From the NCBI RefSeq assembly GCF_016802725.1, contig NC_052665.1, positions 14,142,501 to 14,206,500 on the forward strand: a stretch of DNA of 64,000 nucleotides. Direction: 5' to 3'. The position numbers and the translations under genes were made by a program. Shown piece by piece: positions 1 to 9,465 of this stretch. The notes beneath the pieces are model-generated. The model did no database searches, was not told the DNA's origin, and saw nothing but the letters and a program-made list of their open reading frames with translations. Origin of the DNA: Solenopsis invicta. Lineage: Eukaryota; Arthropoda; Insecta; Hymenoptera; Formicidae. Position 1 is the first letter of the stretch; every line of letters begins with the position of its first letter.

Positions 1-429
1 AATACATTTGCGCATTTAGCAATTTTTTTGTCTCATTTCAAGTTATCATGCTGGGGACGTAATGTAATAAGAAAAGAATTAGATTAAATTAATTATTAGT
101 CAGTAACTTACAAATGACTCTTCTTAAGATCACTTCTCATTGTGAAATTGTTCGAAAACTCCAAGCATCCATTCGTAACAAAATTTTCCTTGGCTGAAAG
201 ACAGTCAGATTGACCATCGTGAGTTGCTGTCGCGGAAGACGGCGGTCATCGGACAATAAAAATGTTATGACAGGCTAAGGCGCTCGCGTGAGAGGGTTCC
301 GTTTGGCGCAGCGAAGGGCGGACTATCAAGAAGTCAGCCCTACAACCCGATCCGAGAAAAAGAGCGGGAAAAAGAGAGGGCGAGAGCTGGTGGTTATACG
401 TATATAGTCCTGGTCTCGCGGGCGTGAGG

Positions 430-820
430 GTGCGGTGAAAGTGTAGCATCATCCAGCCAAGACTCCTCCAGCCGGCGGTGGCGGCGGTGGCGGCGGTGGC
501 GGCGGCCGGCTGGGGGCTGATGGTAGTTTACCGCCGCCTGGGCGATGCTCTCCACGTCGGGCGCCCTGCATTATTGAGCCTGGGAAACGGCCAGGTGGTC
601 CGGGCGCCCATCGGGTCCGTGACGGGCGGCGGAGGGCGATTGTGGGAGGGCAGGCGAGAGGCGGTAGCCCTGAGGGCCTGCCAGGGGACGCAAAGTCACG
701 GGCGAAAGAGGGTTTACCGCCCGTCGCTCGGAAGACATGCGACCTCCTGGCTCCTCGACTTTGTGACCGCGCGCGCGGGAGACACACGCGACTCGCTCTC
801 GATTTCTCGTCCCGGCCATT
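430..820. other. GC-rich, CpG-rich block
   Basis: Composition jumps from AT-rich to strongly GC-rich, with many CG dinucleotides and an imperfect 9-base GCGGTGGCG repeat at 474-513. The repeat gives a polyproline run in one minus frame and polyalanine in a plus frame. It could be a promoter, a 5' exon of a neighbouring gene, or a conserved CpG-rich element. No splice-supported coding exon was recognised. Confidence 0.4.
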
Positions 821-924
821 ATGGCGCGTTCACGAAAGTGGCCATCGCGCGTAAGCAAAACGAGATCTCGTCCTATTGCTACGTTTTGCACAAATTCTGC
901 AAACGTTTTCTCGCGTTTCTCCAA

Positions 925-1072
925 GGCTGCGTTCGAAAATTCTACATGTCGGGTAGAGTAACTTTGAATGACCAATCAGGATGAAAAAATCTTAAAAAAC
1001 CTCAAGATTTCTTCATCCTGATTGGTCAATCAAAGTTACTCTACCAGACGAGTAAAATTTTCGAACGCAGCC
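925..1072. mobile_element. Foldback MITE, PIF/Harbinger-like
   Basis: Two 69-base arms (925-993 and 1004-1072) are near-perfect reverse complements around a 10-base loop. The outer ends begin GGCTGCGTTCG. The trinucleotide CAA stands immediately outside both ends (922-924 and 1073-1075), which looks like a 3-bp target-site duplication. A 3-bp duplication with GGC-type termini is characteristic of PIF/Harbinger elements, although their usual target is TWA, so the superfamily is tentative. It has no coding capacity. Confidence 0.75.
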
Positions 1073-2222
1073 CAACAAGCTTGATAGAGTCAGGTCAGAA
1101 TTAGATCACTTTGCGACCCGCTGACGATACAACGTCGTCGCGCGAATTTTGACGTTACTGCCTGACAGCTTGACGACTCTGAGGTATAAGACTTATGGAA
1201 TTTTATTAAAAATACACAAAATATTTTAACTTTAATAGGCGCTTTTATATAATGCAATTCGGTTTGTATCATAATATTGTAGTTTGTTTCGATCGGATGA
1301 TGTAACAAGGTGAAATATACACGGATTGAATAGATTGCAAAATATTAATGAAAAACGCATCCAACTCTCGCTCGTCAACACTTAAAAAATCTTTTCATTG
1401 ACCCATGAATCGAAATTTTTAATACTCAAATCACACATTATCTTGTCAAATTTGCGTACGCTTATTTAAATAAAATATCCAAAAATTTTCAAATGCTTGA
1501 ATAGCATTTTGTGTTTAGGTCATTAACGCGGTTTTACGGAACAGAGATTTACACGGCTCGTTAAAATAGCGGAGAGACAGCCGGCAACGTGATCCATCGT
1601 GCAAAATCGTCAGAGACCTCTCTCATATAGAGACATTGTTGGAATCGAACGTAAAGTGGCCGCAATCGAAGAATGTCGCAAAATCGACGATATCGCGATG
1701 TTTAACGATTCTCGCTACTGCATTACATCGTGTAGTATGCAAAGTGGCACCGTATCTCCTCCCCATTGAAGAAGCCCGAAGTGCGGTTATAGCAGCTAGC
1801 GTATTTACAACGAGGAAGTCGCACAAGGAAATCCCACGGAGGATAATGAGGCTGAGCCGTCTTCGCGTATGAATTTCTCGTCATGTATCGCATGCATAAT
1901 GCAGAGGCGTTCGTAGCTGCGTCAGTGACTCATATTGCCTGCGACGTATTACCGTCTCGTCGACACTTTAAAGCTCGTGCACTCTTGTGCCGAGGGGAAA
2001 TATCGTACTCCAGCATTTTAACGCGAAACATTATGACCCCTCAACTCAGCCGTTCGATTCAGCAATCTTCTTAGAAATTTTTAAATCTTCCCCCTAAGCT
2101 ACGCGCCTTGAGGAAGATTACTAACAGATAGGCTAATTATGTCATCCGCGTTTTGCTAATAGAATTTGTGTTTTTCTTTAAATTTTTTTGACTGCTGAAA
2201 TATTACGCTTATTCAGTTAATA

Positions 2223-2598
2223 TCCCCAGCAGCAATCTATCACGACTGCCGAAAATCTTGCAGCAGATCTTGATAGATTCTGCCAGCGGGACATTAGGAT
2301 CTGCTTCCTCATTCTGCTCAAGTCCTTTGAAACATTCTTGCAAGAAACTTGCACGTATCTATTTGCTGAAAAAATGCAGCATTCTGTTTACAGACTGCAG
2401 TTAGGAGAAGAATCTGCTTCAAGTTCGATTTCTGCAGCAAGTACCTGTAAACAGTTCATTTGAATGTACATTGCACGAGTCTTGCTGACAGACTGTCAGC
2501 AGGACGTATTCAGACTAATCTCTTGGCATATCTGACTCAATTTTGCTGCATTTAACTGCGCAAGCAGATTCTGCTTTGCAGAAAATACTACTAGGGTT
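2223..2598. mobile_element. CTGC-rich short repeat element, probable MITE
   Basis: About 370 bases are filled with short forms of TTCTGC, CAGCA and TTGCTGC in both orientations, unlike the AT-rich flanks. The ends are weakly inverted: CCCCAGCAG at the left and the complement of CCCTAGTAG at the right. The repeated motif and terminal symmetry suggest a nonautonomous DNA transposon or another interspersed repeat. It has no open frame of note. Confidence 0.45.
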
Positions 2599-3448
2599 TG
2601 TCATATTCTATATTTTAGTATCTCATCGATCACATAAAAGTAAAATTGTTTCATAAAACTCGAGTGTTTCGTCGAATCATCCTACTGGACCGAGCGTAAA
2701 GTATCTTTTAGGGAAAGAGGGGTGTAAGCTGAGAGACAAGAGGTAGAAAGCGTTATTTTCACGTCTTCTGACATGGCGGTGGAATATCAGGAGTTTAACT
2801 GTTTGTTATCATGGTAGTATCCTCGCGGCTTACTTGTCACATCGCGAGCGTGATTTTTGTGTTATGTTATGTGCAGTTCAACTTGTTTATCATAATTTAG
2901 AAATATACAGACATTTCATACAAAAATGCCGGACTACATTATAATTGGTTACAATAACTGATCAATGCAAGTGCGCAAAATTTTAAAACAACTAGAAATG
3001 GAAACAACTATTCGCATTACATTTCACAAGTAATATTTATAATTTTAATTAAATGCTCTAAATAAATTTAATTTAAAGCTATTTACACAGATTTCATCAA
3101 ATGTATTAAATTAATTGAAAGAAAATACATTTACATCAAGACGAAAGAAAACAGTCTCATGTACGACCTATCGAGTTAAACACAATTTTGTCTAAATTGA
3201 CGTCTTTCGGCGGCCACATTGATGTGTGCTCGTGGTAGAAAACATTACCTTCCTGCTGCCCTTCAACTTACAACCCCGCAAGAAAATGCGCCGTCTAGTA
3301 AATCCATATAGTCAAATCTTTGTTTTTTTAATGTGTTCAATAGCTCGAATAAATCTACATTGAGTTGCCTTTGATTCTTGTGGGATACGCGAAACGTACG
3401 TGTTACTTTGTAAGTTAGAAGTAAGCAACAAAAGTAAAAACGAGTTCT

Positions 3449-3618
3449 ATGTCTTCTATGAAGTCGGTTTTCGTTGCACAAACAGATTCGTCTCAAATGG
3501 AGGAGAACGGACGCGGGGAGGCTCTGTGCAAGGTCTGCGGGGACAAGGCCTCTGGGAAGCATTACGGCGTGCCGAGTTGCGACGGATGTCGCGGTTTTTT
3601 CAAGCGGTCTATCCGCAG
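3449..3618 (+). CDS. Receptor exon 1: N-terminus and first zinc finger
   Basis: Encodes residues 1-56 and two bases of Arg57. It ends FFKRSIR just before a GTACGC donor. All four cysteines of finger 1 and the DNA-reading helix are in this exon. The intron that follows is only 207 bases and is phase 2. Confidence 0.9.
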
Positions 3619-6600
3619 GTACGCGAGGTAATTGACTTCTCGCCTGATTATAAGCAATATTCGTAAGTGACAACACCTTCGTGAATTTGTCAATTGCTCT
3701 GCCGTTTTTTTTATTTTTACCATAACCGTACGCCGCGCGTATCTCTTCACCTCGGGAGAGATAAAGGAGATTTCGATTTGTTTCCATGGTGCGCGGAGAA
3801 AGCTTTGAAATTGCAATGTGCGCAGGAATTTGGATTACGTGTGCAAAGAGAACGGGCGCTGCATCGTGGACGTGTCGCGGCGCAACCAGTGCCAAGCCTG
3901 CCGTTTCACGAAGTGTCTTCAGGTCAACATGAAGCGAGACGGTACGTTCCGCTGATGATTAACAGAGTTTCGAAGTTATCGATCGTTTATATTCACAGCG
4001 CAATTGTAAGATAACATCCGCGCCACTACGTAGGGTAAAGGCTCTAGCACACACTTTTGCATAGCTGCGTAATTTATATGCATAAAAAAATTGATTGGTC
4101 CATTTTCTTATGCATGTGCTAATGGACCAGTCAATTTCCTTATGCACATGGTTATGTAGCTAAATGTGTGCTTCCGTCTTAAGGTTACCAATATCGCATC
4201 GGTTCCTAAATCGCACCACCTCGCGTATAAATTCAACTACAATACTTGTACACTCTTTGTAGGATTATTTGGGAACTACGTAACATTATTATCATCCTTC
4301 ATTAAACTTAACGTGTTAAGAACAATAGAAATCTTGTTATTAATATTTATAAAAAATTGTAACTTTACTGCTAGTTTTCAACATATTTCAATTTGATTGC
4401 AAAAAAAAAGTGAAATAAATAATCTAAATTTTGATAATTTGTATTGATCACAATATTATTAAAACTAGATTAACAAAGTTCAAATAAAACTTTGCATTTA
4501 TATTTGTAAATTAAATAAATAAAGTTTTACAAAACGTTTTAGTCGCCTAAATCGCACTATTGCTTTGATCATGGTTATATATCTATATAAAATCAAATAT
4601 TTATAATATTCATACAGAGCATCATTGTAATAATATTGCCGTAATGTAGCAATGTTACTGCAATATTATTAAAAAGTTATTGAAATAATGACATTAATGA
4701 AAATTATTTTTAGTTTACGGTATTTTGTCTTCAATATTAATAAAATTATGCTTATCTAACGCGTTTTTACTTGAGAAGAAAGAACCTAACAGAAAAAGTT
4801 GTTTTATTCCAAGAAAAGTAATATTAACCTGTGGTGCGATTTAGGAGATCGGTTGCCTAAATCGCACTTAAAGGCTTTTTAAAAAACAACATTTAAAATT
4901 TTATGATAATACATCAAATTCTGAAAAAAAATAAATATAAAAGGAGAAATGTTATACTTTATTATGACGTAAGAAAATTAGAAACGTTCCGCATAATTTT
5001 TTGGTTATAAGCTTTTATGTCAAAAGTGGTGCGATTTCGGCAACCTTACCTTATATTAATTTAACTATGTAACTTTGTTGTCTGTAACATCACGGATTTT
5101 AAATTATTTCAGATTCTAAGTTATTCTAAATAGATTCTTAATTATTCCGGTTCCGAATTCTATTTCTGATTCTCGTACCTGATAATAACGCGTATTTCTG
5201 CATCGACATCTCTTTCCTCCGGAAAAGAAAGAAATGTATCACATTGTGATACCTACCGATTGCTAAGGCCACAAAGTGACACTCGACATGTTTGCACGGA
5301 AATATCCAGCGGAGTGTGGCTAAGCGAGAGATGTATATTTTGTTTTCTGACAGTCGCAGAACTCCCTGGAGTCTGACAGGTCGAATTTTAACGGAAATCA
5401 AAATGTATGAAATGCGCTCAAGTGCAAACGCGTTTTTGAAACTACTTACAAGTCTTCAACCAAATCACAATCTCTCTAAATCGCTTTAAATCTCAAAAAA
5501 TATGTTGAATAAAATTGCTCGTCAATTTAATATTACGCAAAAGAAACAAAATATTTGTTACACTAAAAAAAAAATTTGTTGAAAAACTAAAATATTTAGT
5601 TCAAATACGTTCAGCTAAATATTGAGTTGGTTTAGTTACTTCTTGATTACAAAATTTAAATGGAGTTGACACAAATAAACCATAATTGTTTGTGTAACTA
5701 AATAATTGTTGAATCAACCCAATGTTTAGTTGAACGTATCGGACTAAATATTTTAGTTTTTCAACAAATTTTTTTTCCGAGTATAATTATCTTCTCAAGA
5801 GTAATGTTCTTTAATTTCTCCAGCGAGACAAGAGACGATTGAAATAAAAAAATGATTTCTGTTAGATACATTAGCGAAATCTGCTGCCTTATTCTGTTCC
5901 CTATGCAGGATAAGCTCCATACTCTAGATTGATACGCAAAAGACGCGTTCCAACATAACGCAGAGCTTTTAGATGCGCTCCCGTAAAATAGAATACATCC
6001 GCAAAGTGCTGTGAGTTATATATTACAATACACGGTGACGCCTCGGCGCGGTAGAAGGGAAAGACGGTCTGGAAAAAGCGAAGTGTCCACACTTCGCCAT
6101 CTCACATCCCGCTCGTCCACACATCCACATGAAATTCTATACTTTTGCTTACCGAACGGCCAGGATCCGGTGGCGAGCGGTGTCAGAAGCAGCCTGGCGT
6201 TCACAGCTTTTGTAAACACCTCCGGTCCCCTTATGCGCCGAGCGATAATCCAAACACTTGATTGCTGAGATATCAATTAGAGAGGCGGGAGGTACCATTA
6301 TAAAAGGGCCACTGCACTCCTCGCGCCTCTCTCTTCCTCCCTCCGCCTGAAAACGAACACGCAATTCGATGGAATCATAATTATTATCTGTTTCAGTTAG
6401 AGTTGTTGTGTTATCAACTATTGATAACTCTTAAATTAATATAATAATGAAAAATGGTTTTACAGAAACATTAAGAAAAGAATTTAATAAGAGAGCGCAT
6501 ATTATATTCATTTAATTAAATGAAGAAATAGATTAATATACGGCGATTGTGTCAAAATATGATATAGAATTTTTTGATGACTAGATTTGACTTTTAATGA

Positions 6601-8844
6601 CATCATCGGTTTCTTTTCTTAGCTGTACAACACGAGAGAGCACCGAGGAGCACGTCTTCTCTCGTTGCAGCAGCGAGGAGGACTTCTTCGGGGCTGTACA
6701 CGGGCATCCCTAACGTCTATCATCCTGCCAGCAGCACCTATCACCCCCTCCTATATCCCGCATTGTTCCCCTTCAAACCTACGGTACCAACATTCGCCCC
6801 GTCCGTCGGTAAGCGATAAATATGAGCGGATCGTTGAGTTAAATTTATTAATTTTTTTTGTAAATAAAATATTGCATGTGGTTTTAGCAGCGCATTTCTT
6901 GCCACGACCGTCTCCGGAATCTTTGTCTATGACTACCGCCAAGGAAGACGAGGTTACCAGTTCCGAGGAAGCTGCTACTGTCGATGTCAGACTCGAATCG
7001 AAAGGTGTGTGAAATAATTATAATATTGTAAATTATTTAGAGTAAATTATTTCCCCGTTTGTCACAATATTAGATTTCCAACATTTTTTCTTGCCGCTGT
7101 AGTAAAAATTCAAACGGATTGTCTGTTTATCATAGAGGAATTAGTCAACACTCGCTTGGCGCCGCCGGTTATCACTTCCATCTCATCGGAATACACCATG
7201 CAAGGCTTATCCCTTCTGCCGACCGAAAATATCTACGAGTTTGCGGCAAAGTTACTTTTCTTCGCCGTGCGATGGGCGAGAAGTATACATTCCTTTCTGC
7301 AAGTAAGCTCTAATCAAGTCCCCTCTTTTAAACTTTTACCTTATTTTTCTTTTAATAAAATAATACATAAAATAATGAAAATGCACAAAGTTGAATAGTC
7401 CTTTGTATTAGTGAAAGTTAAAAGATAATCACATTGTCCTTCTTTGTAAGCTTCCTTACAGAGATCAAACTATTCTTCTGGAGGAGTCGTGGAGCGAGTT
7501 GTTCGTGCTGACAGCCGCGCAGTGGAACTTTCCCGTGGATGAGACCACCCTCGTGCCCGTAGATTTGCCGATAGAGCGGAGAGAAGTTCTCCTCGACAAA
7601 GCGAGGAGGCTAAGGGAACTCTTGGCAAAGTGCGCCGCGTTAAGGGTGGATCACTCAGAGTACGCGTGCTTGAAGGCTATAGTTCTTTTTAAAGCAGGTG
7701 AGCAAGTTAAATCACAGTTACTTAACTTTCGTTCTCTTCCCTTACGACTACTTTTATCAATGTAGGTTAACTTTAATCAACTTTGATCTCAATTTAATTT
7801 ATTCTTCGTCTTTTTTAAATTCTTTAAACTACCCTGGTAAATGTTCCGGTAAAAGGATAGGATTTTAATACAAACTTTTCCGAAATTTTACAAACGTTCC
7901 GAAATCTGTGCCGGTTCGAAACCGAATCAAATTTGTAACCCTTTTCAATCCGTGCATCAACTTCAAGTTTTATCCGAATGAATCCGAAACAGTCATTCAA
8001 TCCTTTTTTATTCCGGAGTCCAATTCGAATGAACTCAAAACTTATCCTGAAAATTTTTTCGACCTTTCTCAATCCGTGAGTCCAATTCAAACGAATCCAA
8101 GGCTCGTTTCGATCCTTAATTCGTATCGTTCTCGAGTTTTAATCAAAATGAATAATCCGGTAACAAACCGAAAAAAAACTTTCTAAACTATATTTCATCC
8201 TATCTTTCTTTTTTTTCTCACTTTTTCTTTCTATCCGCTTGAATCCATTTTTATCCGAAATCTGTATCTTTTCAATACTTTTACCAGAGTAGAAGAAGAT
8301 TAAGAGAGAAGTAAAAGAAAATTAAACCAAGAAGTTAATCACAATGATGAAAATGGGCATTAGTCATCTCTTTTTTTCCTTGCTTTATTCATTTGAAACT
8401 CTAATCATAATTCTAATAATATTTTCAAGAATTTTATTTTCATCGATCACACAATTGCTCGGTTGCTCTTTTCGTTTTTATTAGTAAAGCTCGCCCCTGA
8501 TAAAAAGCCGACTATACAGCCAATAAATCAAAACTTATGCGTTTGCTTTATTTATTTAAAAAATTGTTTAATCTTTCAGTTCTTCTTGACGCACTTTTCG
8601 ACTGTTGTTCGCAGAATCACGAAATCTCTGCGAGCCGGGGCGAGTATCGGCGTTGCAGGAGCAGACGGTGGCGGTGTTCTGCGAGAGGGATGCGCGCAGA
8701 GTGGGTCGATTACTGCTGCTTTTACCACCGGCGCGTGCACTTTGCCGTACCACCCTGCACGAGCTACTGTTCAAGCCGACTGTCGGCGAAGTCAGCGTGG
8801 AGCGACTGCTGGGCGACATGGTCGGCGCCCTCAGGCCTACCTAA
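3449..8844 (+). CDS. NR2E-class nuclear receptor (PNR-like/Hr83-like), complete, 7 exons
   Basis: The exons are 3449-3618, 3826-3941, 6623-6808, 6891-7004, 7136-7302, 7451-7697 and 8615-8844. They sum to 1230 bases, giving 409 residues plus stop. The protein is a ligand-type transcription factor expected in the nucleus. The DNA-binding domain spans about residues 27-93: finger 1 uses C27, C30, C44 and C47, finger 2 uses C63, C69, C79 and C82, and the P-box is CDGCRG. It is followed by DAVQHERAPR, a hallmark of NR2E receptors, then a proline/serine/tyrosine-rich hinge (about 100-195) and a ligand-binding domain with LLEESWSELFVLTAAQW (about 260-276). The C-terminus VERLLGDMVGAL is in the AF-2 position. 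The start is the first ATG after an in-frame stop at 3422. The P-box differs from the CNGCSG I recall for vertebrate PNR and fly Hr51, so the PNR-like (NR2E6) or Hr83 (NR2E5) branch is preferred. A noncoding or extra 5' exon cannot be excluded. Confidence 0.9.
3826..3941 (+). CDS. Receptor exon 2: second zinc finger
   Basis: The acceptor TGCGCAG precedes GAATTTGG, which completes Arg57 and continues NLDYVCKENGRC. The exon holds the four finger-2 cysteines and ends NMKRD plus one base before GTACGT. It is split from finger 1 between the two modules of the DNA-binding domain. Confidence 0.9.
4034..4182. mobile_element. Foldback MITE with AGCACACA ends
   Basis: The arm at about 4046-4104 is an imperfect reverse complement of 4121-4172, with a 16-base loop. 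The arms share AGCACACA outer ends and an inner ATTGATTGGTCCATT against AATGGACCAGTCAAT. Weaker similarity extends outward to about 4034 and 4182. There is no coding content. Confidence 0.65.
4182..5046. mobile_element. Nonautonomous transposon with AAATCGCACCAC inverted ends
   Basis: The left end (AGGTTACC at 4182, CCTAAATCGCACCAC at 4205-4219) is mirrored by GTGGTGCGATTTCGG at 5026-5040 and CAACCT at 5041-5046. TA lies directly outside both ends (4180-4181 and 5047-5048), which suggests a Tc1/mariner-type duplication. Further copies of CCTAAATCGCAC sit inside at 4546-4557 and 4856-4867, with the inverted form at 4831-4845. The interior is AT-rich and noncoding. It may be two nested elements. 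Confidence 0.6.
5559..5783. mobile_element. Foldback MITE, CACTGAG-like family
   Basis: Arms of about 75 bases beginning TACACTAAAAAAAAAATTTG are matched by the inverted TACTCGGAAAAAAAATTTG at the right end. TA stands at both outer edges. The termini resemble the CACTGAG elements at 35-58 kb, but the interior is different. Confidence 0.7.
6623..6808 (+). CDS. Receptor exon 3: C-terminal extension and hinge
   Basis: Begins after TTTTCTTAG and reads AVQHERAPRSTSS, then a hinge rich in Tyr, Pro and Ser (YHPASSTYHPLLYP). AVQHERAPR is the NR2E signature after the second finger. It ends with a single base before GTAAGC (phase 1). Confidence 0.85.
6891..7004 (+). CDS. Receptor exon 4: acidic hinge, tandem acceptor
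   Basis: Encodes AHFLPRPSPESLSMTTAKED and an acidic stretch up to LESK. The acceptor is TTTTAGCAG, a NAGNAG tandem: splicing at the first AG would start the exon at 6888 and add one alanine without changing frame. The donor is GTGTGT, weaker than the others in this gene. Confidence 0.75.
7136..7302 (+). CDS. Receptor exon 5: start of ligand-binding domain
   Basis: Begins after TTATCATAG and ends IHSFLQ before GTAAGC (phase 0). It carries ENIYEFAAKLLFFAVRWARS, matching helix 3 and the start of the signature region of NR2-type ligand-binding domains. Confidence 0.87.
7451..7697 (+). CDS. Receptor exon 6: central ligand-binding domain
   Basis: Begins CTTCCTTACAGAGATCAA after TTTGTAAG. This acceptor, not the nearby TTACAG, keeps the family sequence LPYRDQTILLEESWSELF in frame. 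The exon runs through AAQWNFPVDE to YACLKAIVLFKAG, typical of helices 4 to 8. The donor is GTGAGC (phase 1). Confidence 0.88.
7698..8614 (+). other. Receptor intron 6 with degenerate repeat
   Basis: About 917 bases. Between about 7850 and 8260 short forms of CAATCCG, CCGAAT and TTCGAA recur, including two related copies of CTTTYTCAATCCGTG near 7940 and 8070. This looks like a decayed tandem or interspersed repeat. No coding segment was recognised. Confidence 0.5.
8615..8844 (+). CDS. Receptor exon 7: C-terminal helices, AF-2 and stop
   Basis: Begins after TTGTTCGCAG. It reads ESRNLCEPGRVSALQEQTVA and then the last helices, ending LLFKPTVGEVSVERLLGDMV, GALRPT and TAA. KPTVGEVSVERLL fits the loop and AF-2 helix of NR2E receptors. 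The exon is much more GC-rich than its flanks. Confidence 0.88.
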
Positions 8845-9420
8845 CTGCAGGCACGAATGCACCCATTGCTCTTGGGATATCCGTGTTACGTGTTTTACCG
8901 ACTACCTTTTGTCGGCGATGTCGAAATTGGGAACGAGGGATGATCATGCCGAGATAAAATTGAAATGTCGCGTCAGATAATTGTCCATAGAAGAAACGCG
9001 TATGTGCATCGATTTATATTGGACATCAACCTCCAAATTGTTTACTTTCTTTAGAAATAATTAGCACTAAAGTATCGACAAACGCAGAAACATCATGATC
9101 GATTTCAACATTGCGTTAGTCACGAAATGTGCTGATCAGTTTAGATACTGAAGAGTGTTAGTGTAAACGTAATGGCGTGTCATTATTATCATTGAAATTG
9201 CGATTATTGTACGAACAATTTATGCTGTTGATACAGAGAGGGATAAGTGTCCTACAGCTACGATTTTGCAATCAACACTTAAATTTTACGGTATCGAATT
9301 TAATCCAACAGTAGACTTCTCGCCCTCTTCTAGCAAGATAACTTTAGTCAACTATCCCTTAAGAAAAAGTATTTCAATGAATTGATAGACTAATAAAACA
9401 TTATCAGTTACTGATACAGT
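8845..9420 (+). other. Probable receptor 3' UTR
   Basis: Noncoding sequence follows the receptor stop. The first canonical AATAAA on the + strand is at 9392-9397, giving a 3' UTR of roughly 570 bases. The signal lies in the loop side of an inverted repeat (9343-9465). The true cleavage site is not visible from sequence alone. Confidence 0.4.
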
Positions 9421-9465
9421 AATCAGTTTACTGAAACACTTTTTCTTAAAAGATGATTGACTAAA
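9343..9465. repeat. Inverted repeat near the receptor 3' end
   Basis: The left arm begins TTTAGTCAACTATC and includes CTTAAGAAAAAGTATTTCA. The right arm is its imperfect complement (TGAAACACTTTTTCTTAA, then GATTGACTAAA). Arms are about 40-45 bases. It could be a small foldback transposon or a 3' UTR stem. Confidence 0.6.
9392..9397 (+). terminator. Candidate polyadenylation signal of the receptor gene
   Basis: AATAAA, the first canonical hexamer found downstream of the TAA at 8842-8844. Confidence 0.4.

Larger units (their letters stand above)
1..3448. other. Upstream flank of the receptor gene
   Basis: No coding gene can be supported here. The stretch contains a GC-rich block at about 430-820 with an imperfect GGC/GGT repeat, a short foldback element at 925-1072, and a CTGC-rich repeat element at about 2223-2598. 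Open frames in the GC-rich block are proline-, alanine- or arginine-rich in all frames and show no domain. The receptor promoter and any noncoding 5' exon probably lie in this flank, but no core promoter element could be placed with confidence. Confidence 0.6.
3942..6622 (+). other. Receptor intron 2 (2.7 kb) with transposon insertions
   Basis: A phase-1 intron joins KRD to AVQHER. It holds a foldback element at about 4034-4182, an element with TA-flanked inverted ends at about 4182-5046, and a CACTGAG-family relative at 5559-5783. The rest (about 5784-6622) contains no recognisable coding or RNA gene. Confidence 0.7.

Noticed and set aside
449..787. Minus-strand proline-rich frame of 112 codons
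   Set aside because: The polyproline comes from a GGC/GGT repeat. The rest is low-complexity and no homology was recognised.
925..1072. Possible microRNA precursor
   Set aside because: Arms are too long and too perfect for a typical pre-miRNA, and the CAA duplication points to a transposon.
7455..7460. Alternative receptor exon 6 acceptor at CCTTACAG
   Set aside because: Using it breaks the reading frame and loses the conserved LPYRDQ. The TTTGTAAG acceptor just upstream fits both.
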